Notes: generated by a model from the sequence alone, not told the origin. Shown: positions 1-7,738, counted from the stretch's first letter. The stretch is 32,649 bases of DNA from Tepidanaerobacter sp. GT38 (GCF_021991635.1 NZ_JAFFJA010000014.1:1-32649), one strand, 5' to 3'. Program-made: numbers and translations.

Positions 1-38
1 CTAAAAATACTTGACGCGATCCATTAGATTCGAACTTG

Positions 39-67
39 TTGACTAAAAGACTTAAACATTGTAAAAT
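39..67 (+). promoter_or_regulatory. Promoter of tRNA-Thr
   Basis: TTGACT at 39-44 and TAAAAT at 62-67 are separated by 17 bases. Transcription would start near 74, a few bases before the tRNA. This is a near-consensus housekeeping sigma promoter. Confidence 0.8.
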
Positions 68-77
68 ATAAAGGTAA

Positions 78-152
78 GCTGATGTGGCTCAGCGGTAGAG
101 CAGCGCACTCGTAATGCGCAGGTCGCCGGTTCAAATCCGGCCATCAGCTCCA
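78..152 (+). tRNA. tRNA-Thr (anticodon CGT)
   Basis: A full cloverleaf can be folded. The 7-bp acceptor stem is GCTGATG with CATCAGC. The D arm is GCTC/GAGC. The anticodon stem GCGCA/TGCGC encloses the loop CTCGTAA, giving anticodon CGT (reads ACG, threonine). The T arm GCCGG/CCGGC carries TTCAAAT. The discriminator is T and CCA is encoded at 150-152. It is a single tRNA with its own promoter and terminator, and no integrase gene or obvious attachment-site repeat lies beside it. Confidence 0.96.
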
Positions 153-163
153 TAATGAAAATT

Positions 164-200
164 AAGGCTTCTGGAATTTTCCGGAAGCTTTTTGGTTTTT
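164..200 (+). terminator. Terminator of tRNA-Thr
   Basis: An inverted repeat, GCTTCTGGAA with TTCCGGAAGC (one G-T wobble, two-base loop), is followed by a T-rich run. It lies 14 bases past the CCA end. The stretch 201-284 after it shows nothing I can name. Confidence 0.85.
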
Positions 201-284
201 TTGCACACAAATTTCGCTAGCACTCCCTTACACAATCAGTTGGCAGCATATAAGTCTTTGCTGTAATTTTTGTTACAAATTATA

Positions 285-309
285 AAAGCGGCCCTTAAAG
301 AGCCGCTTT
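285..309 (-). terminator. Terminator of the stalk-domain gene
   Basis: AAAGCGGC at 285-292 and GCCGCTTT at 302-309 form an 8-bp stem just past the stop codon of the minus-strand gene. On that strand it is followed by a TTTTATAATTT run. Confidence 0.75.
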
Positions 310-311
310 AC

Positions 312-1322
312 TTACAACATTTTTTCTTCATTATCTATTACTATTTGTGCTTCATGAACATAAGCATTGTTCATCTGGATTACTTCTCTAAAAAAGCTCA
401 TAGGAACAAAAGTCTTATCTCCTTTTAACTCAGGGGCCGTGCCCAAGCTTATAGGAGCTTCACTGCCTCTGATATAGCTGTCTTTACCTATTGTCAAGGT
501 AATATCATCTCCCAAGGTGACAGATCTTGTATCATTGTGCCAAGTGACTTCATACCCTAAGGCCTCTGCAATAGCCCGAAGTGGGACCATGACCGTACCC
601 TGGTCGTTAGTATAAGCTGCCGGTGCTTCTATTACTTTGTCGTTCACGACAATCTCCATTTTGGAAACATCAAACAGTGGCATGTCTTCAGCCTTTTCAG
701 CTAAAACTATGATTCTCTCCGGTGTTGTCCGAGCCGGATAGCTTTCCATTACGACATCGTAGACCACAACGAGTTTTTTGTTTGCAAGTTCACCTTCATA
801 AACTGTCCCGTCCTGCATATAAATCTCGGTTTCATCAGAAACGTTAAGTTTTAAAGAGCCATCCATGCTGACTAAATCTTCATCGAAAATATCGAATTTC
901 ACATTTTTATCTTCCCTTTCAACCACTACTACTTCTGCACTGTATTGGGGTGGGTAAATCATAATCATAGGCTTTGTGGCATCATAGTATGCCGTGATAG
1001 TTGACCCAACTTCAATCTCTGAGTTGTCCAGAACATATGTGTCCTCGGATATTATGACATTGGCCGGTTCTCCTTCTTCATTTTCCAATGAAATAAATTT
1101 TGCACCTTCTATCATTTCATAATTCTTTATTTCTTTTACTGTTCCAGTAAAGGAGCCATATCGGATTTGCACTTGCTCCTCTAACCCGGCTTTTATTGGC
1201 ATTATTTCCACCATTTCCTCCGGCGGTATGACCTCATCCCGGTATACTGCTAAAGCCGTCCCTGATGAACATGTGATAATGGTAGCTGATAAAAATCCTG
1301 CAATAAACTTTTTAAATTCCAC
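312..1322 (-). CDS. Secreted copper-amine-oxidase-N-type stalk domain protein
   Basis: A 336-residue exported protein of unknown specific role. Residues 1-25 form a signal peptide: Lys-Lys, then a hydrophobic stretch, then an Ala-rich end. The last ~110 residues match the copper amine oxidase N-terminal domain that clostridia use as a surface stalk module; the phrase VPLRAIAEALGY and the repeated VTW/VTL beta pattern are typical. No amine oxidase catalytic domain is present, so it is not an enzyme of that family. The middle is beta-rich and unrecognised. The start is GTG, chosen because AAGGAGGAG lies at an ideal distance upstream. It is downstream of the NagZ-like lipoprotein on the same strand with an 85-base gap; both are cell-surface proteins. 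It ends in its own terminator. Confidence 0.8.
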   Translation of the reverse strand: MEFKKFIAGFLSATIITCSSGTALAVYRDEVIPPEEMVEIMPIKAGLEEQVQIRYGSFTGTVKEIKNYEMIEGAKFISLENEEGEPANVIISEDTYVLDNSEIEVGSTITAYYDATKPMIMIYPPQYSAEVVVVEREDKNVKFDIFDEDLVSMDGSLKLNVSDETEIYMQDGTVYEGELANKKLVVVYDVVMESYPARTTPERIIVLAEKAEDMPLFDVSKMEIVVNDKVIEAPAAYTNDQGTVMVPLRAIAEALGYEVTWHNDTRSVTLGDDITLTIGKDSYIRGSEAPISLGTAPELKGDKTFVPMSFFREVIQMNNAYVHEAQIVIDNEEKML

Positions 1323-1407
1323 AGCAAATCTCCTCCTTCAGTAGTTCGTGTTCTACCTTTTTTGACGGCAATTATAAAAATATGTTCCCAATGTAATCCA
1401 TTGTAAT

Positions 1408-2631
1408 CTAATTGTAATATTTGTTTAGCATACGGCTTATTTCTTCATTTATTGCTTCCACATCTACTGATTCTATGGTTTCATCTTTTAAATCATATTT
1501 CTGTTTTAGTTTCAATACTCTGTATACATGCTCATCTAACAAGCTTTCGGAAATTACGCCGTCAATTGCCGCCTGCTTTAATGCCTCCAGGACTTTTATC
1601 TGCTTTTGGCTATCGTGACATACCAAGATTATATCGGCCCCGGCCATCACGGATTTTACCGCAGCTTCGCCAATATCATAATTTTCAACTATAGCCCCCA
1701 TTGTCATGTCATCGGTGATTACTAGGCCATCAAACTTCATCTCATTTCGCAAAATATCGGTAATCACGGTTTTTGACAAAGTTGCTGGATTTTGTTCATC
1801 TACTTTAGGCAGCAATATATGGGCTATCATTACTGCATCTGCTCCATTTTCTATTGCTCTTTTGAAAGGAACTAGCTCAAAGCTTTTTAACCTATGGATA
1901 TCGTGATATATCACAGGTAGACCTACATGAGAGTCTACAGATGTGTCACCATGACCCGGAAAGTGTTTAACTGTAGAGATCACATGAGTTTTTAGGCCAT
2001 TCATAACAGCCGTGCCAAGGCTACTTACTATTTCCGGATTTGCCCCAAAAGACCTGTCGCCAATTACCGGATTTTTCGGATTGCTGTCTATATCAAGTAC
2101 TGGTGCAAAATTCATATTAAATCCCAGGGACTTTATTTGAAAGCCTACGGTATTCCCAATCTCAAATGCAAATTCTTCGCTGTCTATTTTTCCAACAGCT
2201 CTGCTTGTGGGCAGTTTCACAAATTCATCTGGCATTCGACTTACGCTTCCGCCTTCCTCATCGACTGCAATAAATAGTGGAGCTTTATTTGACGTATTGG
2301 CTTTTTTTAAAGAATTAATAAGGCTTAAGGTTTGCTCTGCACTTTGTATATTTCGCTTAAATAAAATAAAGCCTCCCACTTTGTATTTGTTTATCATGTC
2401 CTGGGTATTGTCATCCATTTCATATCCATCAAGGCCAACTATGACCAGCTGGCCGATTTTTTCATCTATGCTCATCTGCTCAATCTGCCTTTGTAATGGA
2501 TCGAGATCTTCACCTTTAGGGGGTTCAGTAGGAAAGGGTTGTCCTTTGCCTTCATTGCCTTTATTCTTACCAATTGTGCAGCCACATACTAAAACAGTTA
2601 CGATTAAGATTAGCAGTAAAAGTTTCTTCAT
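1408..2631 (-). CDS. nagZ: Family 3 glycoside hydrolase, NagZ-type beta-N-acetylhexosaminidase lipoprotein
   Basis: A 407-residue lipoprotein predicted to remove N-acetylglucosamine from cell-wall fragments outside the membrane. The signal peptide ends in a lipobox with Cys18. The family-3 barrel follows from about residue 45. KHFPGHGDT at 222-230 is the flexible His/Asp catalytic loop that marks NagZ-type enzymes, and TDDMTM near residues 306-311 holds the nucleophile Asp. The protein is a single-domain barrel of usual length for bacillus/clostridial NagZ homologues without the extra C-terminal domain. The start ATG has AAGGAG ten bases upstream. The lipobox agrees with an extracytoplasmic location, as in Gram-positive NagZ. 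Substrate is inferred from the family. Confidence 0.88.
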   Translation of the reverse strand: MKKLLLLILIVTVLVCGCTIGKNKGNEGKGQPFPTEPPKGEDLDPLQRQIEQMSIDEKIGQLVIVGLDGYEMDDNTQDMINKYKVGGFILFKRNIQSAEQTLSLINSLKKANTSNKAPLFIAVDEEGGSVSRMPDEFVKLPTSRAVGKIDSEEFAFEIGNTVGFQIKSLGFNMNFAPVLDIDSNPKNPVIGDRSFGANPEIVSSLGTAVMNGLKTHVISTVKHFPGHGDTSVDSHVGLPVIYHDIHRLKSFELVPFKRAIENGADAVMIAHILLPKVDEQNPATLSKTVITDILRNEMKFDGLVITDDMTMGAIVENYDIGEAAVKSVMAGADIILVCHDSQKQIKVLEALKQAAIDGVISESLLDEHVYRVLKLKQKYDLKDETIESVDVEAINEEISRMLNKYYN

Positions 2632-2669
2632 CAGATACAGTCTCCTTTATTAAAAGATTCTTCTATAAG

Positions 2670-2697
2670 ATTATACCAAATTGATATAGTAGACAAA
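2670..2697 (-). promoter_or_regulatory. Probable promoter of the nagZ-like gene
   Basis: On the minus strand TATAAT (2670-2675) is preceded by TTTGTC or TTGTCT (2691-2697), giving a spacer of 15-16 bases. It sits right after the terminator of the upstream gene and 40 bases before the nagZ start. The short spacer makes it a moderate call. Confidence 0.5.
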
Positions 2698-2728
2698 AAA
2701 ACAGGAAAGCCAAATGCTTCCCTGTTCA
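2693..2728 (-). terminator. Terminator of the ECF-S-like gene
   Basis: On the minus strand AACAGGGAAGC and GCTTTCCTGTT pair around a short loop and are followed by TTTTTTG. It lies 14 bases after the stop codon of the gene at 2742-3272. Confidence 0.88.
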
Positions 2729-2741
2729 TTTTAAAAAACGA

Positions 2742-3272
2742 TTATGCAAGATAACTTTTTTTACCAAGAGCGGCATCTAGAACTTTTTCAACCACAATGG
2801 CTACAACACCGCCAAGAATCGCCGTATAAAGCTGCGGAACCTGCATAGCTTGAGCCACAGGCGGTGGAACGCTGACAATAAACCGAACGGCTGAAGATAA
2901 TACCAAAAACTTAGCTATTGCCCCTATAACCAAACCGATACCCGAGCCAGCAATGCCTTTGCCCAATTTGCTGCGAGAAATAACATAAATAATTACCAAA
3001 ATTGCATTGCCCACCATAATAAACGGAATCATGGGTGCAAGTGGTGGCGCCAAGATACCTCTAACAAATGCAATAAAAGGCGTAAGCATACCTATAATCA
3101 CAGCACCAAGCCAGCCTACATATGTACCAGAAAGTAGCAGCATGGCATTTACTGCAGGCCCTGTTATCATCTGAGGAAAGCCCAACATCTGAAAAGCTAA
3201 AGTTATGGCCAAAAGTATAGCCGTTCTGGTAAGCCATCTAATGGTGAACGGTTTTAAAGCATCTTTATTCAT
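2742..3272 (-). CDS. Hydrogenase-associated ECF-S-like integral membrane protein
   Basis: A 176-residue protein with about five to six hydrophobic segments. It has the build of an S component of ECF-type vitamin transporters: a short Arg-containing N-terminus, then a run of small residues around GPAVNAML. Close homologues are sometimes labelled 'iron hydrogenase' only because of gene neighbourhood; no hydrogenase motif is present. It follows the TM1266-like gene by 27 bases in the same direction and ends in a strong terminator, so the two form an operon. No EcfA or EcfT genes are in the window, so it would rely on a shared energising module encoded elsewhere. Substrate unknown; a cofactor or precursor linked to hydrogenase maturation is a guess. 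Confidence 0.7.
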   Translation of the reverse strand: MNKDALKPFTIRWLTRTAILLAITLAFQMLGFPQMITGPAVNAMLLLSGTYVGWLGAVIIGMLTPFIAFVRGILAPPLAPMIPFIMVGNAILVIIYVISRSKLGKGIAGSGIGLVIGAIAKFLVLSSAVRFIVSVPPPVAQAMQVPQLYTAILGGVVAIVVEKVLDAALGKKSYLA

Positions 3273-3299
3273 AAAATACCCCCCATATTGTTTTTTGTT

Positions 3300-3548
3300 C
3301 TAATTTTTCTTGGTCATGGCAGATTTTACGGAAACAGACTTGACCTTGCCCAGCTTCCCCGTCATAGCACTAATTTCATCAGTGGTGCCGTCTACGATAA
3401 GTGCGATTACTGAAACGCCTTTTTCTCTGTAGGGAATTCCCATTCTTCCAACAATTATCTGGGAATAATCATGCAATATGGAGTTTACTTGACCGGCGCT
3501 TTCCAAATCTTCAACCACAATACCTACTACACCAATTCTTTTGTCCAT
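3300..3548 (-). CDS. TM1266-family iron-only hydrogenase system putative regulator
   Basis: An 82-residue protein of the ACT-like family found with [FeFe]-hydrogenase maturation genes (hydE/hydF/hydG) in anaerobes. It opens with the family's RIGVVGIVVED strand and contains the HDYSQIIVGRMGIPYREKG region and a later VIALIVDGT strand, giving the beta-alpha-beta-beta-alpha-beta order of ACT folds. These small proteins are thought to be regulators, but their ligand is not known. The start ATG has GTGAGGG upstream. It is first in an operon with the ECF-S-like gene and sits behind a strong promoter and a structured leader. No hydE, hydF or hydG lies in the window. Confidence 0.85.
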   Translation of the reverse strand: MDKRIGVVGIVVEDLESAGQVNSILHDYSQIIVGRMGIPYREKGVSVIALIVDGTTDEISAMTGKLGKVKSVSVKSAMTKKN

Positions 3549-3572
3549 AGTTTTCCCTCACTTTCATAAAAT

Positions 3573-3715
3573 AAAGCCTTTGACAAAAAGTCGAAGGCTT
3601 TTAGATTATATTCATTAATTTGCATTGTCCTTCACCTTTTTGCTAGGATTTCCTTGCAATCAGGAAGCTATGGACTTTTTTATCCTGTGTATCAGCAGTC
3701 CAATACACCAGATTT
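3573..3715 (-). ncRNA. Structured leader RNA, candidate riboswitch or attenuator
   Basis: Between a perfect promoter and the TM1266-like gene lie about 165 untranslated bases. On the minus strand GTGTAT/ATACAC (3703-3708 with 3687-3692) form a hairpin. Its loop contains GGACT (3697-3701), complementary to AGTCC (3672-3676) downstream, so an H-type pseudoknot with an A-rich connecting strand is possible. A second hairpin is TTCCT/AGGAA (3662-3666 with 3650-3654). A final hairpin, AAAGCCTT and AAGGCTTT with an inner GAC/GTC (3573-3601), precedes ATTTT and the start codon like an attenuator. The topology recalls preQ1-I, but I do not see that class's conserved core. It is not a T-box, TPP or FMN element. 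Confidence 0.45.
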
Positions 3716-3721
3716 AGGTTA

Positions 3722-3750
3722 ATATTAACATTATACAGAACGGCTGTCAA
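3722..3750 (-). promoter_or_regulatory. Promoter of the TM1266-like/ECF-S-like operon
   Basis: On the minus strand TTGACA (3745-3750), a 17-base spacer and TAATAT (3722-3727). The predicted start is near 3715, which leaves a long leader. The shared palindrome found at the neighbouring ORP-like promoters is absent here. Confidence 0.8.
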
Positions 3751-3795
3751 TGAATATTTTGAATACTTTGTACCCGTCCCCACGTCCCCAAATAT

Positions 3796-4131
3796 TCAAT
3801 GGTCGCAAAAATTGTCATTGCTGACAAGTTGGCCTGCGAGATATTCCTGTACTACTTCATCCACTATGCCTGAAGCGCCGGTTATACTTTGTATGTTGTT
3901 TTGGTCAAAAAGTCGTTTGGCCCTTGAACCCATGCCTCCTGCAATGATACAGTTAACATTCTGTTTTGCCAAAAAAATGGGTAAAAACCCCGGTTCATGG
4001 CCTGGATTCTCAATAACTTCTTTTGCGATTACCTTTTTTTGATTTTCATCTATATCATATACTGTAAACTCTTCACAGTGGCCAAAATGGGCGGAAACTT
4101 GGCCTCTATCCGTAGGTATAGCAATTCTCAT
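3796..4131 (-). CDS. NifB/NifX-family (ORP-like) metal-cluster-binding protein
   Basis: A 111-residue single-domain protein of the dinitrogenase iron-molybdenum cofactor family (MTH1175-like). It has the opening strand RIAIPTD, a SAHFGHCEEFTVYDID segment, and the glycine-rich CIIAGGMGSRAKRLF motif near residues 60-75. Relatives bind or carry Fe-Mo or Mo-Cu clusters; the Desulfovibrio ORP is one. No nitrogenase genes are here, so a nitrogenase role is unlikely. It is the last gene of the DUF134-Mrp operon, 30 bases after mrp. Its AGGAGG is 12 bases before the ATG, a little far. The short His/Cys tail (NFCDH) may bind metal. Confidence 0.87.
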   Translation of the reverse strand: MRIAIPTDRGQVSAHFGHCEEFTVYDIDENQKKVIAKEVIENPGHEPGFLPIFLAKQNVNCIIAGGMGSRAKRLFDQNNIQSITGASGIVDEVVQEYLAGQLVSNDNFCDH

Positions 4132-4161
4132 AAGTAATTCATTCCTCCTTGATTTTTGAGT

Positions 4162-4974
4162 TTAATCCAACTTTACCCAACTGCTCATATTTTTTGTCTC
4201 AATGCTTTCATACTCTTCTATTCTACCTTCATCACAAAAGTTAGCAAGTTTTGGATCAATGGGAAGTGAGCCCAGATAAGGCACATTTGCCTCCTTAGCT
4301 CCTTCTTTACCCCGGCTCTTTCCAAATACTTCGATTTTTTCATGGCAGCTGGGGCAAATTGCATAGCTGTAGTTTTCCACCAGCCCTATCACCGGAATCT
4401 TCATCATGTTGGCCATTTTAACGGCTTTCTTTACCACCATGCCCACCAATTCCTGGGGTGATGAAACGATGATTATACCGTCCACAGGCAGGGACTGCAT
4501 GACAGTAAGGGGAGCATCACTGGTTCCCGGCGGTAAATCCACTAAAAGATAGTCCAGGTCGCCCCAAACTACATCGTTCCAAAACTGCTGAATGGCACCA
4601 CCGATAAGGGGGCCACGCCAAATTACGGGATCATCTTCATTTTCCAGTAAAAGGTTTAATGACATAATGCTAATGCCCGTAGAGCTTTCCGGCGGCATGA
4701 GGCCAATTCCTATACTTTCCGGCCTCTTGTTTACACCAAACATGCGGGGAATGCTGGGACCTGTTATGTCCGCATCCATTATTCCGACACGGTATCCCTG
4801 CCTTCTCAAGCTAACGGCTAAAAGGCCAGTAACAGTTGATTTTCCGACACCGCCTTTTCCGCTCATGACAGCTATTACCTTTTTAATGCGGTTCAGCCCT
4901 GCTGCCGACGGTTCTTGACGGAATTTATCTGCTGCTTTTACTACTTTACTCTCATTGTCATCCTTGTGATTCAC
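4162..4974 (-). CDS. mrp: Mrp/NBP35-family iron-sulfur carrier ATPase
   Basis: A 270-residue P-loop protein of the Mrp/NBP35 family, which delivers Fe-S clusters. The deviant Walker A SGKGGVGKST has the second lysine typical of the MinD/Mrp group. DADITGPSIPRMFG and VDLPPGTSD follow in the family order. CPSCHEK at about residue 205 may hold the bridging cluster. I chose the GTG at 4974 (VNHKDD) because AAAGGG lies eight bases upstream; an upstream in-frame GTG at 4983 sits directly on the ribosome site. It lies between the DUF134 regulator gene and a NifX-like gene, the standard neighbourhood of the ORP-linked Mrp of anaerobes. Confidence 0.92.
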   Translation of the reverse strand: MNHKDDNESKVVKAADKFRQEPSAAGLNRIKKVIAVMSGKGGVGKSTVTGLLAVSLRRQGYRVGIMDADITGPSIPRMFGVNKRPESIGIGLMPPESSTGISIMSLNLLLENEDDPVIWRGPLIGGAIQQFWNDVVWGDLDYLLVDLPPGTSDAPLTVMQSLPVDGIIIVSSPQELVGMVVKKAVKMANMMKIPVIGLVENYSYAICPSCHEKIEVFGKSRGKEGAKEANVPYLGSLPIDPKLANFCDEGRIEEYESIETKNMSSWVKLD

Positions 4975-5013
4975 CAGATACACCCTTTCATTTTATAAAA
5001 ATATATTGTTGAA

Positions 5014-5445
5014 TTATCGGTTGTGCCCGTGACGTTGCCCTCTTCTCATTCTCTTTGGCGTCCAGTTGGTACTCTGACATTCGGGACATTCCTTGCCAGT
5101 TTCGTCCTGGGGCTGTCTCCATTCATTTCCGCAGTCCCCACATTTAAGAGACTGGACAAATTGGTAAGTTCCGCCCTCAATCCGAATCGCCTTGCCTTTT
5201 ACAAGGGCTTCGGCAACCTTATTCCGGGCAGAGTTAATTATTCTGACAAAAGTAGGTCTGGAGACGTTCATTCTTTCCGCACAAGGCTCCTGCTCAAGAC
5301 CCTCTAAATCTTTAAGTCTCAAAGCTTCCAGTTCTTCAACTGTCAACACTACTTCGTCCAGCTGCCGTAGGGGAACTCCGGCCGGCTTAAAATAGGTTAT
5401 ATCCGGCAGGAACTCCACATGACGCCATTTAGGTGGTCTTGCCAC
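5014..5445 (-). CDS. DUF134 helix-turn-helix protein with zinc ribbon
   Basis: A 143-residue DUF134 protein. The N-terminus ARPPKWRHV and the [18 protein letters not shown] segment are hallmarks. A sigma-70-region-4-like helix-turn-helix follows ([23 protein letters not shown]). Two CxxC pairs near the C-terminus (CGDCG and CPEC) look like a zinc ribbon. The start is GTG at 5445, because GAGAGGAG is placed seven bases upstream; a longer reading from an ATG at 5505 would begin upstream of the predicted transcription start and is unlikely. It is first in the operon with mrp and nifX-like, and its promoter carries the shared palindrome, so it is the best local candidate for the regulator that binds it. 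DNA binding is inferred. Confidence 0.85.
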   Translation of the reverse strand: MARPPKWRHVEFLPDITYFKPAGVPLRQLDEVVLTVEELEALRLKDLEGLEQEPCAERMNVSRPTFVRIINSARNKVAEALVKGKAIRIEGGTYQFVQSLKCGDCGNEWRQPQDETGKECPECQSTNWTPKRMRRGQRHGHNR

Positions 5446-5475
5446 ACTTACACTCCTCTCACCTAACTCTAAAGT

Positions 5476-5505
5476 TATTTTACTGCTGTAATGTACATAT
5501 GTCAA
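5476..5505 (-). promoter_or_regulatory. Promoter and operator of the DUF134-mrp-nifX operon
   Basis: On the minus strand TTGACA, a 17-base spacer and TAAAAT. The -35 box is part of a 14-bp palindrome-like site read on the plus strand as TGTACATATGTCAA (5492-5505). The same arrangement occurs at four other promoters of this block. The remaining 5506-5662 stretch shows nothing else I can name. Confidence 0.8.
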
Positions 5506-5662
5506 TTGTGTCCGAGCTCTTCACTAAACTACGTTCAGTAAAACTGCAATAATTACAACCTCATCTTCTCTTGGCACTTAGGTAGTGTTCTTAACCTCAT
5601 AGTAAGTAATTAGGTGATTTACGAATCATTATTTCCTTTAAGAAAATCTACAAATTTTTCCG

Positions 5663-6028
5663 TTAACCATTGATCCCTGAATGCGGCGGGACCGTCTTAC
5701 TTATTTCTTCAAGAAGTCCCTTATTGAGCTTTTCAACATTCTCTTTAACTGATGCAGATACTCCACGGTATATCTCTATATTTGCAGCCGCTAGAACACT
5801 CATGGCATTTGGCCCAATATTGCCTGTTATTACTGCTTGAACATCCTTATCAATCATAAGTTGGCCTGATGTAATTCCTGCTCCACCGCCTGCGACAGCT
5901 GCAGCATTTTCAAGTACTTCAAACTCCATTGTATCGGTATCAGCAATGATAAAATATTCAGCCCTTCCAAACCGCGGATCCATCATACATTCCATGGAAT
6001 TACCCTTTGATGATATCGCTACCAACAT
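5663..6028 (-). CDS. NifB/NifX-family (ORP-like) metal-cluster-binding protein, second copy
   Basis: A 121-residue protein of the same MTH1175/NifX fold as the protein at 3796-4131 but clearly different in sequence. It has the start MLVAISSKG, the DPRFGRAEYFIIADTDT segment and the glycine-rich AGITSGQLMID, then AVITGNIGPNAM. The DPRFGR form is the usual one for ORP-type proteins next to MinD-type ATPases. It is last in the operon with the two ferredoxin-containing ATPases, 13 bases after the second one, with a good AATGGAGGG ribosome site. It probably carries a metal cluster assembled or inserted with their help; the metal cannot be read from sequence. Confidence 0.87.
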   Translation of the reverse strand: MLVAISSKGNSMECMMDPRFGRAEYFIIADTDTMEFEVLENAAAVAGGGAGITSGQLMIDKDVQAVITGNIGPNAMSVLAAANIEIYRGVSASVKENVEKLNKGLLEEISKTVPPHSGING

Positions 6029-6041
6029 AGTTTTCCCTCCA

Positions 6042-6911
6042 TTATGCTTTTTTTAGGTTTTCAACTTCATCAACAAGCCTTGCCCACAAATTTTTAATCT
6101 CATTTGTTATTACTTTATTGCCGGCCTCAATGGGAGTTTTAAATTCCTGTAAAGCTTTAACTATAGATGGTTCAAAAGGTATCTTACCTATAACAGGATA
6201 TCCATTGTTTTCACAGTACTCTTCTATCTCTGATGTCACTTTTAGATTTAAATTATATTTATTTATACATACAAATGCAGGTACACCAAAATGCTTAGCT
6301 ACGCCTAAAACTCTTTCTAGATCACTTTGACCGGACTTCGTAGGTTCAGAAACCACAACTACTGCATCCGTTCCTGTAATAGAAGCAATAACAACACAGC
6401 CTATACCTGGAGAACCATCAATCAGTAACCATTCTTCGTCCTTTTTATAAGCGTTTACATTCTTTCTTACTTCTGTTACAAGTCTTCCTGAGCCTTCTGC
6501 CCCAATGTCAAGGAAGGCATGGGAAAAAGTGCCTCTCGAGGTATTGGACACATAAGTTTCGCCGGTTTTTACTTCTTCCAATTTTATTGCATTTTGAGGG
6601 CATACTAATGTGCAAGCTCCACAACCTTCACATTTCATGGGTTTTATTTCAAATTCTTCACTTATGGCATCAAACCTGCATGTTTTTCTGCATAAACCAC
6701 ACTTTATGCAAGCTGATGAATCAATTACAGCTTCTTTAGCACCAAAAAAGTCTCTTTTTTTTAAGATTTCACCTTGCAGAAGAATATGCAAGTTTGGTGC
6801 TTCCACATCACAGTCAGCCAGCATTTTGTTTTGAACAAGCAAACTAAGTGATGATACTAGGGTGCTTTTTCCTGTTCCACCTTTTCCGCTTATAAATACA
6901 ATCTGCTTCAC
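6042..6911 (-). CDS. MinD-superfamily P-loop ATPase with inserted 2[4Fe-4S] ferredoxin domain (second of pair)
   Basis: A 289-residue cytoplasmic ATPase. Walker A is SGKGGTGKS at 8-16 with the deviant signature lysine. DCDVEAPN follows at 34-41. A ferredoxin insert carries two CxxCxxCxxxC sets (Cys68/71/74/78 and Cys94/97/100/104), and DGSPGIGC at about 165-172 is the switch II region. This architecture is that of the ATPases in the ORP complex of sulfate reducers and in many methanogens. It overlaps the upstream paralogue by four bases (GTGA) with a GGGGGTG ribosome site, so the two are translationally coupled and probably form a heterodimer. It likely uses ATP to mature or move a metal cluster on the downstream NifX-like protein. 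Confidence 0.9.
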   Translation of the reverse strand: MKQIVFISGKGGTGKSTLVSSLSLLVQNKMLADCDVEAPNLHILLQGEILKKRDFFGAKEAVIDSSACIKCGLCRKTCRFDAISEEFEIKPMKCEGCGACTLVCPQNAIKLEEVKTGETYVSNTSRGTFSHAFLDIGAEGSGRLVTEVRKNVNAYKKDEEWLLIDGSPGIGCVVIASITGTDAVVVVSEPTKSGQSDLERVLGVAKHFGVPAFVCINKYNLNLKVTSEIEEYCENNGYPVIGKIPFEPSIVKALQEFKTPIEAGNKVITNEIKNLWARLVDEVENLKKA

Positions 6912-7738
6912 TTATGAGCACCCCCTTCAATTTTTTCATACAGCTTTTTAAATTTTTCGTTCCATAAATCATTAATTTCAACTGGGAGTATACCTTTTGA
7001 ATAACCTTCGGCAATTTCTTTGGAAAAAGGAATTGCCATTAAAATTTCAATACCTTCACTTTGACAAAAATGGTGTATCGACCTATTATCATTAGATGCT
7101 TTATTTAACACAACGCCAAAAGGTATTCCCATATTTTTTACAAGCTGTACCGCAATTTTTATATCATGAAGGCCAAAGGGTGTAGGCTCTGCTATTAATA
7201 CACAATAATCACAGCCTTCGATGGAATTTACCACCGCACAGGATGCCCCTGGCGGGCAATCCAATATAACGAACCTGTCCTCTTTGATGTGCTTTTTTAA
7301 TTCATTTATAATAGGTATGCTAATAGGCTCACCTACATCGAGTTTCCCCTGGAGAAATGTGCCGTCCTCATTTGCCTCAACTACACCGATGGTCCTCTCC
7401 ACTTCTAGGATCGCATCATTGGGACAAGCTATTTTGCACGCCCCGCAATGATGGCAGATTTCAGGAAATACAAGGACTTTATCCTTCACTACAGCTATAG
7501 CATTAAATTGACATGCCTTAGCACAGAGACCACAAAAATTGCATTTGGTCATATCTATTTCCGGGACTAATACTTTTACCGGCGATTTTTCTTTTAACTC
7601 GGGCTTTAAAAAGATAGCTCCATTAGGTTCTTCCACATCGCAATCTATGTACTGACATGAGGGAACAACTGCTGCCAAACTTGCAGAAACGGTTGTTTTG
7701 CCTGTTCCTCCCTTTCCGCTTAAAATACCTACCTTCAT
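6908..7738 (-). CDS. MinD-superfamily P-loop ATPase with inserted 2[4Fe-4S] ferredoxin domain (first of pair)
   Basis: A 276-residue paralogue of the next gene. Walker A SGKGGTGKT lies at 7-15 and DCDVEEPNG at 32-40. The ferredoxin insert has Cys66/69/72/76 and Cys95/98/101/105. LDCPPGASC near residue 160 is the switch II region. It is first in a three-gene operon with the second ATPase and the NifX-like gene. AGGAGG is placed just before its ATG. Its promoter has the shared palindrome over the -35 box and a second, looser copy downstream of the start point. Homologues in Desulfovibrio belong to the ORP complex, whose cell role is still unclear. Confidence 0.9.
   Translation of the reverse strand: MKVGILSGKGGTGKTTVSASLAAVVPSCQYIDCDVEEPNGAIFLKPELKEKSPVKVLVPEIDMTKCNFCGLCAKACQFNAIAVVKDKVLVFPEICHHCGACKIACPNDAILEVERTIGVVEANEDGTFLQGKLDVGEPISIPIINELKKHIKEDRFVILDCPPGASCAVVNSIEGCDYCVLIAEPTPFGLHDIKIAVQLVKNMGIPFGVVLNKASNDNRSIHHFCQSEGIEILMAIPFSKEIAEGYSKGILPVEINDLWNEKFKKLYEKIEGGAHK

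Noticed and set aside
78-200. tRNA gene as an integration site for a mobile element
   Set aside because: No integrase, no repeated tRNA 3' end and no phage-like gene follow it.
3573-3715. Known riboswitch class (TPP, FMN, THF, preQ1-I) in the TM1266 leader
   Set aside because: None of the conserved cores of these classes is present; only the pseudoknot layout is similar to preQ1-I, so it was kept as an unclassified candidate.
3796-6028. Nitrogenase cofactor genes
   Set aside because: The NifX-like domains occur without nifH, nifD, nifK, nifE, nifN or nifB in the window; the neighbours are those of ORP-type loci.
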